Source: Acidobacteriaceae bacterium (GTDB lineage: Bacteria > Acidobacteriota > Terriglobia > Terriglobales > Acidobacteriaceae). Taken from it: 64,000 nucleotides of DNA. The notes beneath the pieces were generated by a model. The model ran no database searches, was not told the origin of the DNA, and saw only the letters and a program-made list of their open reading frames with translations. Location: positions 62,001 to 126,000 of the forward strand of contig JAOAPC010000014.1 in assembly GCA_025462735.1 (NCBI GenBank), read 5' to 3'. How positions within the stretch are numbered: the first letter of the stretch is position 1; each line of letters opens with the position of its first letter. The translations under genes and the position numbers were made by a program. Shown piece after piece: positions 50,095 to 58,122 of this stretch.

Positions 50095-51297
50095 GTGAGC
50101 ACGACTATCCCATCCTTCGCGAAAATCAACATCGGCCTGCGCATTGGCCCATTGCGACCGGATGGCTTTCATGAACTGCGCACGATGTACCAGACGATTG
50201 CTTTGCACGACATGGTCAGCGTTTCTGTTGGGCGCGGCTCGGGAATCGAGATTCGTTGCGACGATCCACGTGTCCCAAAGGACTCGACCAATACCTGCTT
50301 TCGGATCGTCGAGCGCGCCATGCAGGCACTCGGGGCCCGCGGCCGCGTTGTGATCGAGATTCAGAAGCGGCTTCCGGTGCAGGGGGGTTTGGGGGGAGCA
50401 TCAGGAAATGCGGTCGCGGCCCTGCTCGCACTGGAACGGGCATTGCGAAAAAAGCTCCCAGCTCCAGAGCGGCTGGGAATTGCAGCCGAGATTGGCTCCG
50501 ACCTTCCGCTATTTTTGATCGGCGGCACGGTTTTAGGCGTTGGTCGGGGAGAAGAAGTTTATCCCTTGCCAGACCTGTCGACGATCCCATGCGTAGTCGC
50601 TCTACCCGAAGTAGCAGTCTCAACACCAAAAGCGTTCGCGGATTGGGACAGCTTGTGTGGCGCGGGCGCCGCCCGCGAACACGAAGTCAACAAAGTCGTC
50701 GCCACTGACCCTGCACCCAAAAGCGAAAATGCCACCGCATTCGGGATGGCCACCACGACCGGGCAGGGCACGGCTTCCAGCCGTGCCGAACCTAGCCAGC
50801 ATGCTGATAGGGCTTTAGCCCCTGAGGCAGTCGCCGAGCGCAGCTCGGCCCGGACGGGCGAGGGCGCCCGTCCCCACACAGACAGTAGCAAATTGACGCT
50901 CTCTACTCACTCCGATAGAATGTTGGAGTTCAGCCGTGAGATTTCTGCGTGGTTGAATGCGGTGCCGATTGCCGGTCGCCGCAGATCCGGTGTCTCCACT
51001 ATAGGCGGAGGCCGGGCCGAGAACCTACAGCTCGACCTTGTCCGAACCGGGATTGAAAACGACTTCGAGAAGGTCGTCTTCCCAAAATATCCCGAAATGC
51101 GCGAGGTCAAGCGTGTGCTCGAACAGTCTGGGGCGCGGTATGCGTCGCTCTCCGGATCTGGTTCTGCCATTTACGGCCTGTTCGACTCGAGAGAGAGCGC
51201 AGCCGCCGCGGCAAAAAAGTTTTCTCGGCACGGTACGCGCACTGTGGTGACGAGCACCTTGACGCGGCAACAGTATTGGAAAGCTCTTAGCTTTTAG
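50095..51297 (+). CDS. ispE: 4-diphosphocytidyl-2-C-methyl-D-erythritol kinase with internal extra segment
   Basis: PSFAKINIGLRIGPLRPDGFHELRTMYQTI; PVQGGLGGASGNAVAALLALE; SLSGSGSAIYGLF. GTG start; 400 aa, longer than typical IspE. Confidence 0.93.
   Translation: MSTTIPSFAKINIGLRIGPLRPDGFHELRTMYQTIALHDMVSVSVGRGSGIEIRCDDPRVPKDSTNTCFRIVERAMQALGARGRVVIEIQKRLPVQGGLGGASGNAVAALLALERALRKKLPAPERLGIAAEIGSDLPLFLIGGTVLGVGRGEEVYPLPDLSTIPCVVALPEVAVSTPKAFADWDSLCGAGAAREHEVNKVVATDPAPKSENATAFGMATTTGQGTASSRAEPSQHADRALAPEAVAERSSARTGEGARPHTDSSKLTLSTHSDRMLEFSREISAWLNAVPIAGRRRSGVSTIGGGRAENLQLDLVRTGIENDFEKVVFPKYPEMREVKRVLEQSGARYASLSGSGSAIYGLFDSRESAAAAAKKFSRHGTRTVVTSTLTRQQYWKALSF
50661..50873. repeat. Palindrome-dense segment inside ispE
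   Basis: Perfect inverted repeats at 50661-50677 (7+3+7), 50767-50787 (9+3+9), 50810-50821 (5+2+5), 50833-50849 (7+3+7), 50852-50873 (9+4+9). Confidence 0.9.
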
Positions 51298-51331
51298 CTT
51301 CGGCGTTTTCGGGTTAAGCTAAAGCTAGGTT

Positions 51332-51357
51332 TACTGGGCCGTCGACTAATGGTAGGT
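51332..51357 (+). pseudogene. Duplicated 5' half of tRNA-Gln
   Basis: tactgggccgtcgactaatggtaggt is identical to 51445-51470 (upstream flank through D-arm of tRNA-Gln); no anticodon or T-arm follows. Confidence 0.9.
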
Positions 51358-51447
51358 TGAGGCGTTTAGCGGGCGTCTGAGCCCGCTGCCGAAATCCTGA
51401 GTGAAGCGAAGGATCTCAGTCGCCGGCGAAGCATAAGGTTGGAATAC

Positions 51448-51521
51448 TGGGCCGTCGACTAATGGTAGGTCAAGTGCCTTTGGAGCACTTTGTCTAGGTT
51501 CGAATCCTAGCGGCCCAGCCA
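51448..51521 (+). tRNA. tRNA-Gln(TTG), CCA encoded
   Basis: Acceptor TGGGCCG/CGGCCCA, anticodon stem AGTGC/GCACT with loop CTTTGGA, T-arm CTAGG TTCGAAT CCTAG, GCCA end. Confidence 0.95.
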
Positions 51522-51534
51522 GAAAAGAAGCTTT

Positions 51535-51622
51535 GAGCTAGTAGCCTTTAGCTCTTAGCTGTACCGCAAACGTGGAAGGCACCGGATTTGAGCTAATGGC
51601 TAAGAGCTAAGAGCTAAGAGCT
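51535..51622. repeat. Heptamer-rich inverted repeat (AGCTAAG/AGCTAAA units)
   Basis: gagctagtagcctttagctcttagct ... agctaatggctaagagctaagagctaagagct between tRNA-Gln and prs. Confidence 0.8.
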
Positions 51623-51627
51623 GAACT

Positions 51628-52662
51628 ATGGCTACCCTGGCAACCGCGACCGAAAAAAAGATGAACGCCGACGAGAAGCACGAGCGCAAGCCGCACCGCG
51701 CCCGTGTCGATGAAAAATTCAAGATCTTCTGCGGGACAGCGAATCAGCCGCTCGCAGATGAGGTCTGCGCTTTTCTCGGAATGACTCGCGGCCAGGCATT
51801 CTTGAGAAGGTTTGCCGACGGCGAGGCCTACGTTCAGATTCAGGAGAACGTTCGCGGCGCAGACGTATTTGTCATGCAGCCGACCTGCCGTCCGGTAGAT
51901 CTCCACTTGATGGAATTGTTGCTGATGATTGACGCTTTGAAACGAGCTTCGGCGCGGCGCATCACCGCCGTGATCCCGTATTACGGGTACGGACGTCAGG
52001 ACCGAAAGGACAAACCGCGAGCGCCGATTTCGGCGAAGTTGGTGGCTGATTTGCTGACCACCGCGGGCGCGGACCGCGCGCTGCTGATTGATCCGCATGC
52101 ACCGCAAATTCAGGGCTTTTTCAATATTCCGGTGGACCATCTTTTTGCCTCTCCTGTGCTGGTAGATCATTTCAGGAAACTGAACCTGCCCAACCTGACT
52201 GTCGTTTCGCCAGATGCAGGCGGCGTGGAACGCGCAAGATTCTTCGCGAAGAAAGTCGATGCCGCTCTCGCCATCGTCGATAAGCGGCGGGTAGAGGCCA
52301 ATGTTGCGGAAGTAATGCACGTAATCGGTGACGTTGCGGGGCGCACGTGTTTGGTGATCGACGATCTGATTGACACCGCAGGTACCTTGGTTAAGACCGC
52401 AAGCGCTCTGATGGAGAACGGAGCCAGCGCCGTTTATGCGTGCTGTTCGCATCCGGTATTTTCCGGCCCGGCGGTCGGAAACATTCTCGAGTCGTGTATT
52501 CGCGAAGTAGTGGTCACCAACACGATTCCGTTGTCAGAGGAAGCACAGAAGGCGACCACGCAGTGCGGCGGCAAGATTACAGTTCTTTCCATCGCTGGAT
52601 TGATCGGACGCGCGATCCAGTCGATTCATGAAGAAACGTCCGTGAGCAAACTGTTCTTATAG
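51628..52662 (+). CDS. prs: Ribose-phosphate pyrophosphokinase
   Basis: FKIFCGTANQPLADEVCAFLGM; YVQIQENVRGADVFVMQP; YYGYGRQDRKDKPRAPISAKLVADLL; CLVIDDLIDTAGTLVKTASAL. Confidence 0.97.
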   Translation: MATLATATEKKMNADEKHERKPHRARVDEKFKIFCGTANQPLADEVCAFLGMTRGQAFLRRFADGEAYVQIQENVRGADVFVMQPTCRPVDLHLMELLLMIDALKRASARRITAVIPYYGYGRQDRKDKPRAPISAKLVADLLTTAGADRALLIDPHAPQIQGFFNIPVDHLFASPVLVDHFRKLNLPNLTVVSPDAGGVERARFFAKKVDAALAIVDKRRVEANVAEVMHVIGDVAGRTCLVIDDLIDTAGTLVKTASALMENGASAVYACCSHPVFSGPAVGNILESCIREVVVTNTIPLSEEAQKATTQCGGKITVLSIAGLIGRAIQSIHEETSVSKLFL

Positions 52663-52673
52663 GAATTAAACAT

Positions 52674-53405
52674 ATGCCTACAGCAACACCCGATAAAAGT
52701 TTATTGGAAGCGCAACCCCGCGCCGCCGGGACCAAGAATGATGCCCGTCGCGTGCGTCGCGATGGCAAAATCCCCGCGGTAGTTTACGGCGCCGGCAAGC
52801 AGGCTCTGACAGTCAGCGTCGATCCGCGCCAAGTGTCGCGCATTCTGCATTCCGAGACCGGTCATAACACGGTCTTCGATCTCGCCGTCGACGGCGAACG
52901 CACCAAGGCGATGATCGTGGACTGGCAGTATGAACCCATCAAGGGGTCGCTTCTGCACATCGATCTGAAGCGCATCGCCATGGACCAGAAGCTGCGCGTC
53001 AATGTGCCCATTGAACTCGTCGGCGAGCCTGCGGGCGTGAAACAGCAAGGCGGCATCCTGGAGCAGATCACGCGCGAAGTAGAAGTCGAATGCTTGCCTG
53101 GCGACATTCCGCACGCGATTGAACTGAATGTTTCGGAACTGGTGTTCGGCACGGTGCTGCGCGTTTCGGACCTGCCGAAGAACGACAAAGTCAAGTACCT
53201 CAGCGATCCCGATCAGCCAGTTGCGCACATCATCGCCATTAAGGAAGAAGAGGTCCCGGCTGCGGAAGCCATCGCTGGTGACGCGGCTGCCACTCCGGCT
53301 GAGCCCGAGGTAATTAAGAAGGGCAAGCAGGAGACCGAAGAAGGTGCTGCCGAAGCCGAGAAACCGGAAAAGGCCGAGAAGTCCGAAAAGAAAGAGAAGA
53401 AATAG
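52674..53405 (+). CDS. rplY: 50S ribosomal protein L25/general stress protein Ctc
   Basis: EAQPRAAGTKNDARRVRRDGKIPAVVYGAGKQALTVSVDPRQVSRIL; acidic/Lys C-terminal tail. Confidence 0.95.
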   Translation: MPTATPDKSLLEAQPRAAGTKNDARRVRRDGKIPAVVYGAGKQALTVSVDPRQVSRILHSETGHNTVFDLAVDGERTKAMIVDWQYEPIKGSLLHIDLKRIAMDQKLRVNVPIELVGEPAGVKQQGGILEQITREVEVECLPGDIPHAIELNVSELVFGTVLRVSDLPKNDKVKYLSDPDQPVAHIIAIKEEEVPAAEAIAGDAAATPAEPEVIKKGKQETEEGAAEAEKPEKAEKSEKKEKK

Positions 53406-53415
53406 GGTTTGGAGA

Positions 53416-53434
53416 GACGGGCGTCTCGCCCGTC
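53416..53434. repeat. gacgggcg-tct-cgcccgtc hairpin
   Basis: Perfect 8+3+8 inverted repeat between rplY and pth; same core as 50852-50873, 55690-55706 and 55809-55825. Confidence 0.8.
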
Positions 53435-53506
53435 ATTTTCGATCCGTGTATGGGCAGCGCCCTCGGCTCTCCATTTCAGGACAATTTCGAGGGACATTGA
53501 AAAGGC

Positions 53507-54082
53507 GTGAAGCTGATTGTCGGGCTTGGCAATCCGGGAATTGAATATCAGTTCACACCGCACAACTTGGGTTTTCTCGCCATCGATCGCATTGCGGATG
53601 ATCAGGGCGTGGAAGTCCGAAACCGGCAATGCCGGGCGCTAACCGCCAGAACGAAGATCGGGGATGAGCAGGCAATTCTTGCTAAGCCCGAAACCTTCAT
53701 GAACTTGAGCGGCGTCGCCGTTGCGGAGCTGGTTGAGAAACTGGAGATCAGGCCGGAAGAAGACCTGATCGTGATCTATGACGAGCTTGATCTGCCTTTT
53801 GGAACGCTTCGCATTCGTGAGCGTGGCAGTTCGGCTGGGCATAACGGAATGAAGTCGATTATCGGCGCGCTGGGCACGCAAGAGTTTTTGCGGATCAGAA
53901 TTGGTATCGCGCCGGAGAAGAAGATTTTGAAGCCGTTTCGCAAGTCGCAGTTGAAGCACGTTGATGAGGCGCTCGATGCGGCGGCAGAGGCGGCAAAGGT
54001 AATTTTGACCGAAGGCAGAGCGGCGGCCATGAACCGATTCAATCGAAAACCGGAGCCGCCGGAAGAGGCAACTAGTAAATAA
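53507..54082 (+). CDS. pth: Peptidyl-tRNA hydrolase
   Basis: MKLIVGLGNPGIEYQFTPHNLGFLAIDRIA; GSSAGHNGMKSIIGALGTQEFLRIRIGI. Confidence 0.97.
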   Translation: MKLIVGLGNPGIEYQFTPHNLGFLAIDRIADDQGVEVRNRQCRALTARTKIGDEQAILAKPETFMNLSGVAVAELVEKLEIRPEEDLIVIYDELDLPFGTLRIRERGSSAGHNGMKSIIGALGTQEFLRIRIGIAPEKKILKPFRKSQLKHVDEALDAAAEAAKVILTEGRAAAMNRFNRKPEPPEEATSK

Positions 54083-54141
54083 TGCAGATTCGCTACCAGC
54101 TAAGAGCTAAAAGCTAGCAGCTGTTTTTTTTGGAGAGTGCA

Positions 54142-54540
54142 ATGAATCGTACTTATGAACTGATGTTTATTGTCCGGCCCGACATGACAGAAGAGGACCA
54201 GGACAAGCTGATTTCGACGTTGGAGACTGCGGTGACTTCCTCAGGCGGGCAAGTCAAGAACATGGAGAAGATGGGCAAGCGCCGTCTCGCTTATACCGTT
54301 CGCAAGTTTCATGACGGCATGTATATGCTGCTCACCTTCGAAGGTGGCGGCGGGCTGGTGCATGAGCTTGAGCGGCGGCTGCGCGTCAGTGAGCCGGTGA
54401 TCAAATTCCTCAGCGTGCGGATTGACGAAGAGCAGAAGCGGCTGGCAAAGGTCAAGGCCCTTCGCGATTCCAAGCGGAAGGTACCACCTGCAACCCCAAC
54501 TGCCGAAGCCGCGGGCGAGGCCCCGGCAGTAACAGCATAA
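54142..54540 (+). CDS. rpsF: 30S ribosomal protein S6
   Basis: MNRTYELMFIVRPDMTEEDQDKLISTLE; GKRRLAYTVRKFHDGMYMLL. Confidence 0.96.
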   Translation: MNRTYELMFIVRPDMTEEDQDKLISTLETAVTSSGGQVKNMEKMGKRRLAYTVRKFHDGMYMLLTFEGGGGLVHELERRLRVSEPVIKFLSVRIDEEQKRLAKVKALRDSKRKVPPATPTAEAAGEAPAVTA

Positions 54541-54543
54541 AAC

Positions 54544-54659
54544 CGTCGTTGGTCGTCGGTCGTTCGTCGTTGGCAAGAGCCAAATCGCTATGAACCGATC
54601 GGTCAACCGATGAAGTTGGTATGAAGACGCCAACGACCAAGGACGAACGACCAAAGACG
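54544..54659. repeat. Imperfect inverted repeat of ggtcgt/acgacc units
   Basis: cgtcgttggtcgtcggtcgttcgtcgttggca (54544-54575) vs rc of cgccaacgaccaaggacgaacgaccaaagacg (54628-54659). Confidence 0.85.
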
Positions 54660-54682
54660 ATTTCGAATTTTCAAGGAGCATC

Positions 54683-55021
54683 ATGGCTGACGAAACAAGA
54701 CCAACATCGACCTCAAGCGCGCCTGACGGGCACAGCGGAGAACGGCGTCCGCCGCGCTCCGGTCCCGGAGGCGGGCGTGAAGGTGGCCCCGGAGGACGCA
54801 AGTACTTCCGCCGCAAGAAAGTCTGCAAATTCTGCGTCGAGAAAATCGACTCGATTAATTACAAAGACGTGCGTCTGCTAGCACCGTTCGTTGCCGAGAG
54901 CGGCAAGATCGTGCCGCGGCGTTTGTCCGGGGTGTGCACGCCACATCAGCGCCGCCTCAGTTTGGCCATCAAGCAAGCCCGTAATATCGCTTTGCTGCCA
55001 TTTGCCGGCAGAGCAGCTTAA
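54683..55021 (+). CDS. rpsR: 30S ribosomal protein S18
   Basis: [68 protein letters not shown]. Confidence 0.97.
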   Translation: MADETRPTSTSSAPDGHSGERRPPRSGPGGGREGGPGGRKYFRRKKVCKFCVEKIDSINYKDVRLLAPFVAESGKIVPRRLSGVCTPHQRRLSLAIKQARNIALLPFAGRAA

Positions 55022-55026
55022 AACTG

Positions 55027-55089
55027 GCCACGGATTTAAACGGATCAAACGGATTTTTTACTCGTCGTTAATCCGTGAAGATCCGTGGC
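55027..55089. repeat. gccacggat...atccgtggc inverted repeat
   Basis: gccacggatttaaacggatcaaacggatt facing aatccgtgaagatccgtggc. Confidence 0.85.
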
Positions 55090-55116
55090 GAACTGAATTT
55101 CTTAACGGAGTCAATC

Positions 55117-55572
55117 ATGGAAGTCATACTCAAGGAAGACGTCGCAAAGCTCGGCTCGCGCGGAGACATGGTTAAAGTCGCCGAAGGATACGGGCGCAAT
55201 TTTTTGCTGCCGCATCGGCTAGCCATTGAAGCTACCAGCGGAAACAAAAAGGTCATCGAGCAGATGCGCGCGGCCTCCGTACGCCGTTCCGCCAAAGAGA
55301 AGGCGCAAGCCGAAGAACTTTCCAAGCAATTCGACGGCGTCTCGGTTTCATTCCAGCGCCGCTCGGGTGAGCACGATCAACTCTTCGGCTCCGTCACCTC
55401 CGGCGATCTGGCGGACGCTCTGGCGAAGAAGGGCTTTAACATCGATCGTCGCAAGATCCAGTTGCATGAACCTCTGAAGACCGTCGGCGACTTCACCATC
55501 CCCGTGAAGCTGCACAAAGACGTGACCGCTCACTTGAAGGTCGTAATCGAGAAGGAAGCGGTACAACAGTGA
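55117..55572 (+). CDS. rplI: 50S ribosomal protein L9
   Basis: MEVILKEDVAKLGSRGDMVKVAEGYGRNFLLPHRLAIEAT. Confidence 0.97.
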   Translation: MEVILKEDVAKLGSRGDMVKVAEGYGRNFLLPHRLAIEATSGNKKVIEQMRAASVRRSAKEKAQAEELSKQFDGVSVSFQRRSGEHDQLFGSVTSGDLADALAKKGFNIDRRKIQLHEPLKTVGDFTIPVKLHKDVTAHLKVVIEKEAVQQ

Positions 55573-55573
55573 T

Positions 55574-55616
55574 TAGTTGTCGGTGATCAGTACTGACCAC
55601 TAGTCACTGACAACTA
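55574..55616. repeat. tagttgtc...gacaacta inverted repeat
   Basis: tagttgtcggtgatcagtactgaccactagtcactgacaacta. Confidence 0.8.
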
Positions 55617-55632
55617 GTTGCCCTGACAAAAG

Positions 55633-55825
55633 CCTTTGCCGCCACGATGTACCGCAGCTGGCATCACCGCGTGTGAGATTGTGGAGCTACGGGCGTCCTC
55701 GCCCGTAGCATTCCCGACCAATTTTGATCCGAAATCATCGCGACACAAACCTGTTCCCTGCCACGATGTAAACGTAGCGGCATCTCCACCGCCTTCCGGG
55801 ATTTGGAGCTACGGGCGCTCTCGCC
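55633..55825. pseudogene. Two degenerate copies of the mpg 3' end, each followed by an acgggcg hairpin
   Basis: gccacgatgtaccgcagctggcatcacc (55640) and gacacaaacctgttccctgccacgatgtaaacgtagcggcatctccaccgccttc (from 55742) match mpg 3' end at 56055-56109. Confidence 0.8.
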
Positions 55826-55871
55826 CACCATTTTCTTAGCTGACACCGAACTGCTCGCGCTTCCGCAAAAC

Positions 55872-56028
55872 GGGAAGGGCATGACTTCAGTCGTGCCGCA
55901 AAGGCACTACACGAATGACGGCTTTAGCCGCTGAGGGACTCTCTGCGTATTGAGGGAGGTTACCTCGGAGGCTAAAGCCATATCTTCTGGCGGAATCTAT
56001 CGGCACGAGTAAAACTCGTGCCCTTCCC
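55872..56028. repeat. Nested palindromic element
   Basis: Outer arms gggaagggcatgacttcagtcgtgccg / cggcacgagtaaaactcgtgcccttccc; inner ggctttagccgctgaggg / cctcggaggctaaagcc. Confidence 0.75.
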
Positions 56029-56048
56029 TTTGTATCGCGGTGCTTCAT

Positions 56049-56654
56049 TCATCCCGACACAAACTTGTTCTCTGCCACGATATAACGCAGCGGCATCTCC
56101 ACCGCCTTCTTGATCCCAATTCGCTTCGTAATCAAGACCTCGGGCGGAGGCGTGCCGTCATCAGCAATGTAGAGATCAGATCGTGGACTGGTCAGGTCTT
56201 TTCCGTTGTCGCGCTCGCGTATGATTCCGAAAGCCGCCGCCAACCTTCCCGGACCACGCGTCAATCGTCGCAAATCGTGGCTCTCATCAATACCACGTAG
56301 CTTAAACATGGCTTCCATACCCCGGACCGGTTCGACCGCGCGAAAGAGAATTCCTCCAGGCACTCCATCCGGAAGGCAAGAAACGTTCAAGCAGTAATGG
56401 TTGCCATAGATGAAGTACACGTACGCGTGTCCTGGTGGTCCGAACAGGACTGCGTTGCGCGACGTCTTTCCAATTGATGCATGCGCAGCTGGATCATCGG
56501 CGCCAAGATAAGCTTCGACCTCGACAATGCGTCCGGTCAGCAGTTGACGTCCCTGGCGCCGCACCAGGATTTTGCCCAGCAAGTCCGGCCCGACCAGCCG
56601 CGGATCGCGGTCGTAAAAATCTCGCGAAAGAACCCGAAGCGGACCCAGCTTCAT
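56049..56654 (-). CDS. mpg: 3-methyladenine DNA glycosylase (AAG/MPG type)
   Basis: DLLGKILVRRQGRQLLTGRIVEVEAYLGADDPAAHA...GPPGHAYVYFIYGNHYCLNV; internal ATG chosen. Confidence 0.93.
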   Translation of the reverse strand: MKLGPLRVLSRDFYDRDPRLVGPDLLGKILVRRQGRQLLTGRIVEVEAYLGADDPAAHASIGKTSRNAVLFGPPGHAYVYFIYGNHYCLNVSCLPDGVPGGILFRAVEPVRGMEAMFKLRGIDESHDLRRLTRGPGRLAAAFGIIRERDNGKDLTSPRSDLYIADDGTPPPEVLITKRIGIKKAVEMPLRYIVAENKFVSG

Positions 56655-56782
56655 CTGTTTAGGAGACGGACTCACGCTTCGATTATCGCCGCGAATGCTG
56701 GCCAGAGAAAACACGGCCTGAATCGCGTCTCGGATCCTGCTTCGTCTCTACGTGACATAATCAACATCGGAGATCACGAATT

Positions 56783-57436
56783 TTGAGCTGTGCGATTTGC
56801 AACAAACGCAAGGAAAAGCGCTTCTGTCCGGCAGTTCACGGACGCATCTGTCCGCAATGCTGCGGCGAGCAGCGCGAAGTGACGCTCGACTGCCCGAGTG
56901 AGTGCGTCTACCTTCAGCAGGCGCGCGAGCACGAGAAGCCGCGTCCGCTCGAGGAACTGGACCAGAGTGCGCTCTTCCCGAAGATTGAGATTGGCCAGCA
57001 ATTTCTCTACGAGCAGGAGCACCTGATCCTCGGCTTAAGCTACGCTCTGGCGAAAAGCGCACAGGCTGATCGCGGCATTCGCGACTCTGATTTGATTTCG
57101 GCCCTGTCGGCGCTTGCTCGGAACTACGAAACTCTGGCAGGATCGGGCCTGCATTACGAAACGCCAGTGACGAACTTATCGCACCAGGCAATCGCCTCCG
57201 AAGTTCAAAAGATGGTCAAGGAATATCGCGAGGCGGAGCAAAAGCACGTGGGCTATAGCCGATTGCGTGACTCCGATGTTTTTCGAGCGTTGGTCTTTCT
57301 GCTGCGCATGGCGTTCACCCGCACGTCAGGCCGGCCAAAGTCGCGTGCGTTCGTCGACTTTCTGTTCCGGCAATTTCCGGAACAGCACTCGGCAATTACC
57401 GCGGCGGATGAAGGCAGCCGCATCATCGTTCCTTGA
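56783..57436 (+). CDS. Conserved-looking Cys-rich N-terminal hypothetical protein
   Basis: 217 aa; N-terminal MSCAICNKRKEKRFCPAVHGRICPQCCGEQREVTLDCPSECVYL possible zinc-binding module. Confidence 0.8.
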   Translation: MSCAICNKRKEKRFCPAVHGRICPQCCGEQREVTLDCPSECVYLQQAREHEKPRPLEELDQSALFPKIEIGQQFLYEQEHLILGLSYALAKSAQADRGIRDSDLISALSALARNYETLAGSGLHYETPVTNLSHQAIASEVQKMVKEYREAEQKHVGYSRLRDSDVFRALVFLLRMAFTRTSGRPKSRAFVDFLFRQFPEQHSAITAADEGSRIIVP

Positions 57437-57468
57437 TCTTGTCGCCGAAGACGAAAGCAGCCGATCAG
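57367..57468 (+). repeat. Direct repeat copy A (3' end of the 217-aa gene and its downstream flank)
   Basis: ccggcaatttccggaaca...ccgatcag, matched by 58123-58225; 7 mismatches over the 70-nt coding part by eye. Confidence 0.88.
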
Positions 57469-57478
57469 TAATCGAACC

Positions 57479-58036
57479 ATGAGAGAAAACAATTTCGCTT
57501 TGCTAGTAAGTCTAGTTCTGGCGCTATCCTTGTGTGGTCATTCGGCAGACAAGGTAGCGCGAAATCCGCCGCCCGCAGCACAGGACCTAGCTTTGAAGGT
57601 TAGTCCTACAAAGCTGGTGTACAAAACAAGCGAAGCAATCGAGCTACATTTGACTCTCGAGAACAAGGGGCAGGCACAACAAATCGTACCTCGCCATCTG
57701 AAGCTGCGGACGAATATTAGGCTGCAAATCCTTGACCATCAGGGCGGGTCAGCGAAATGGTGCGGGCGAATAGCGGATGAGCTTGTGTTTCTCAAAAGCA
57801 ACTATAGAACTCTTTCTCCGGGCGAGTTTTTGAAAGGCCGGTTGACCATATCCTGTCAAAACGCCGAGGATCCAGGGCGGTCGTGGGGATACAAGATTTC
57901 TGTTCCGGGCAAGTACACAATTGAAGCGGCATATCAACTAACGTTGCCGAGAGAGAACTATGAAAAGGGTTTTCCGGGTGCTCGGGTCGTCAGTGGCCCG
58001 GTTTCGGCTGAACCAGTAACGATCGAATTACAGTAA
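57479..58036 (+). CDS. Secreted BsuPI-like beta-sandwich protein
   Basis: 185 aa, signal peptide-like N-terminus; LALKVSPTKLVYKTSEAIELHLTLENKGQAQQ...PGKYTIEAAYQL. Confidence 0.65.
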   Translation: MRENNFALLVSLVLALSLCGHSADKVARNPPPAAQDLALKVSPTKLVYKTSEAIELHLTLENKGQAQQIVPRHLKLRTNIRLQILDHQGGSAKWCGRIADELVFLKSNYRTLSPGEFLKGRLTISCQNAEDPGRSWGYKISVPGKYTIEAAYQLTLPRENYEKGFPGARVVSGPVSAEPVTIELQ

Positions 58037-58058
58037 CTCGGTGGTCGGAGCTGGCATG

Positions 58059-58114
58059 GCCCACCTTTGGAGCACCACAACTCCCGCAAGTAGAGATAGT
58101 TGGGAAAGGTGGGC
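58059..58114. repeat. gcccaccttt/aaaggtgggc inverted repeat
   Basis: Perfect 10-bp arms at 58059-58068 and 58105-58114. Confidence 0.8.
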
Positions 58115-58122
58115 TAGCCCGC

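Noticed and set aside
51332-51357. Second tRNA gene
   Set aside because: Only acceptor 5' strand and D-arm exist; no anticodon arm, T-arm or 3' acceptor follows.
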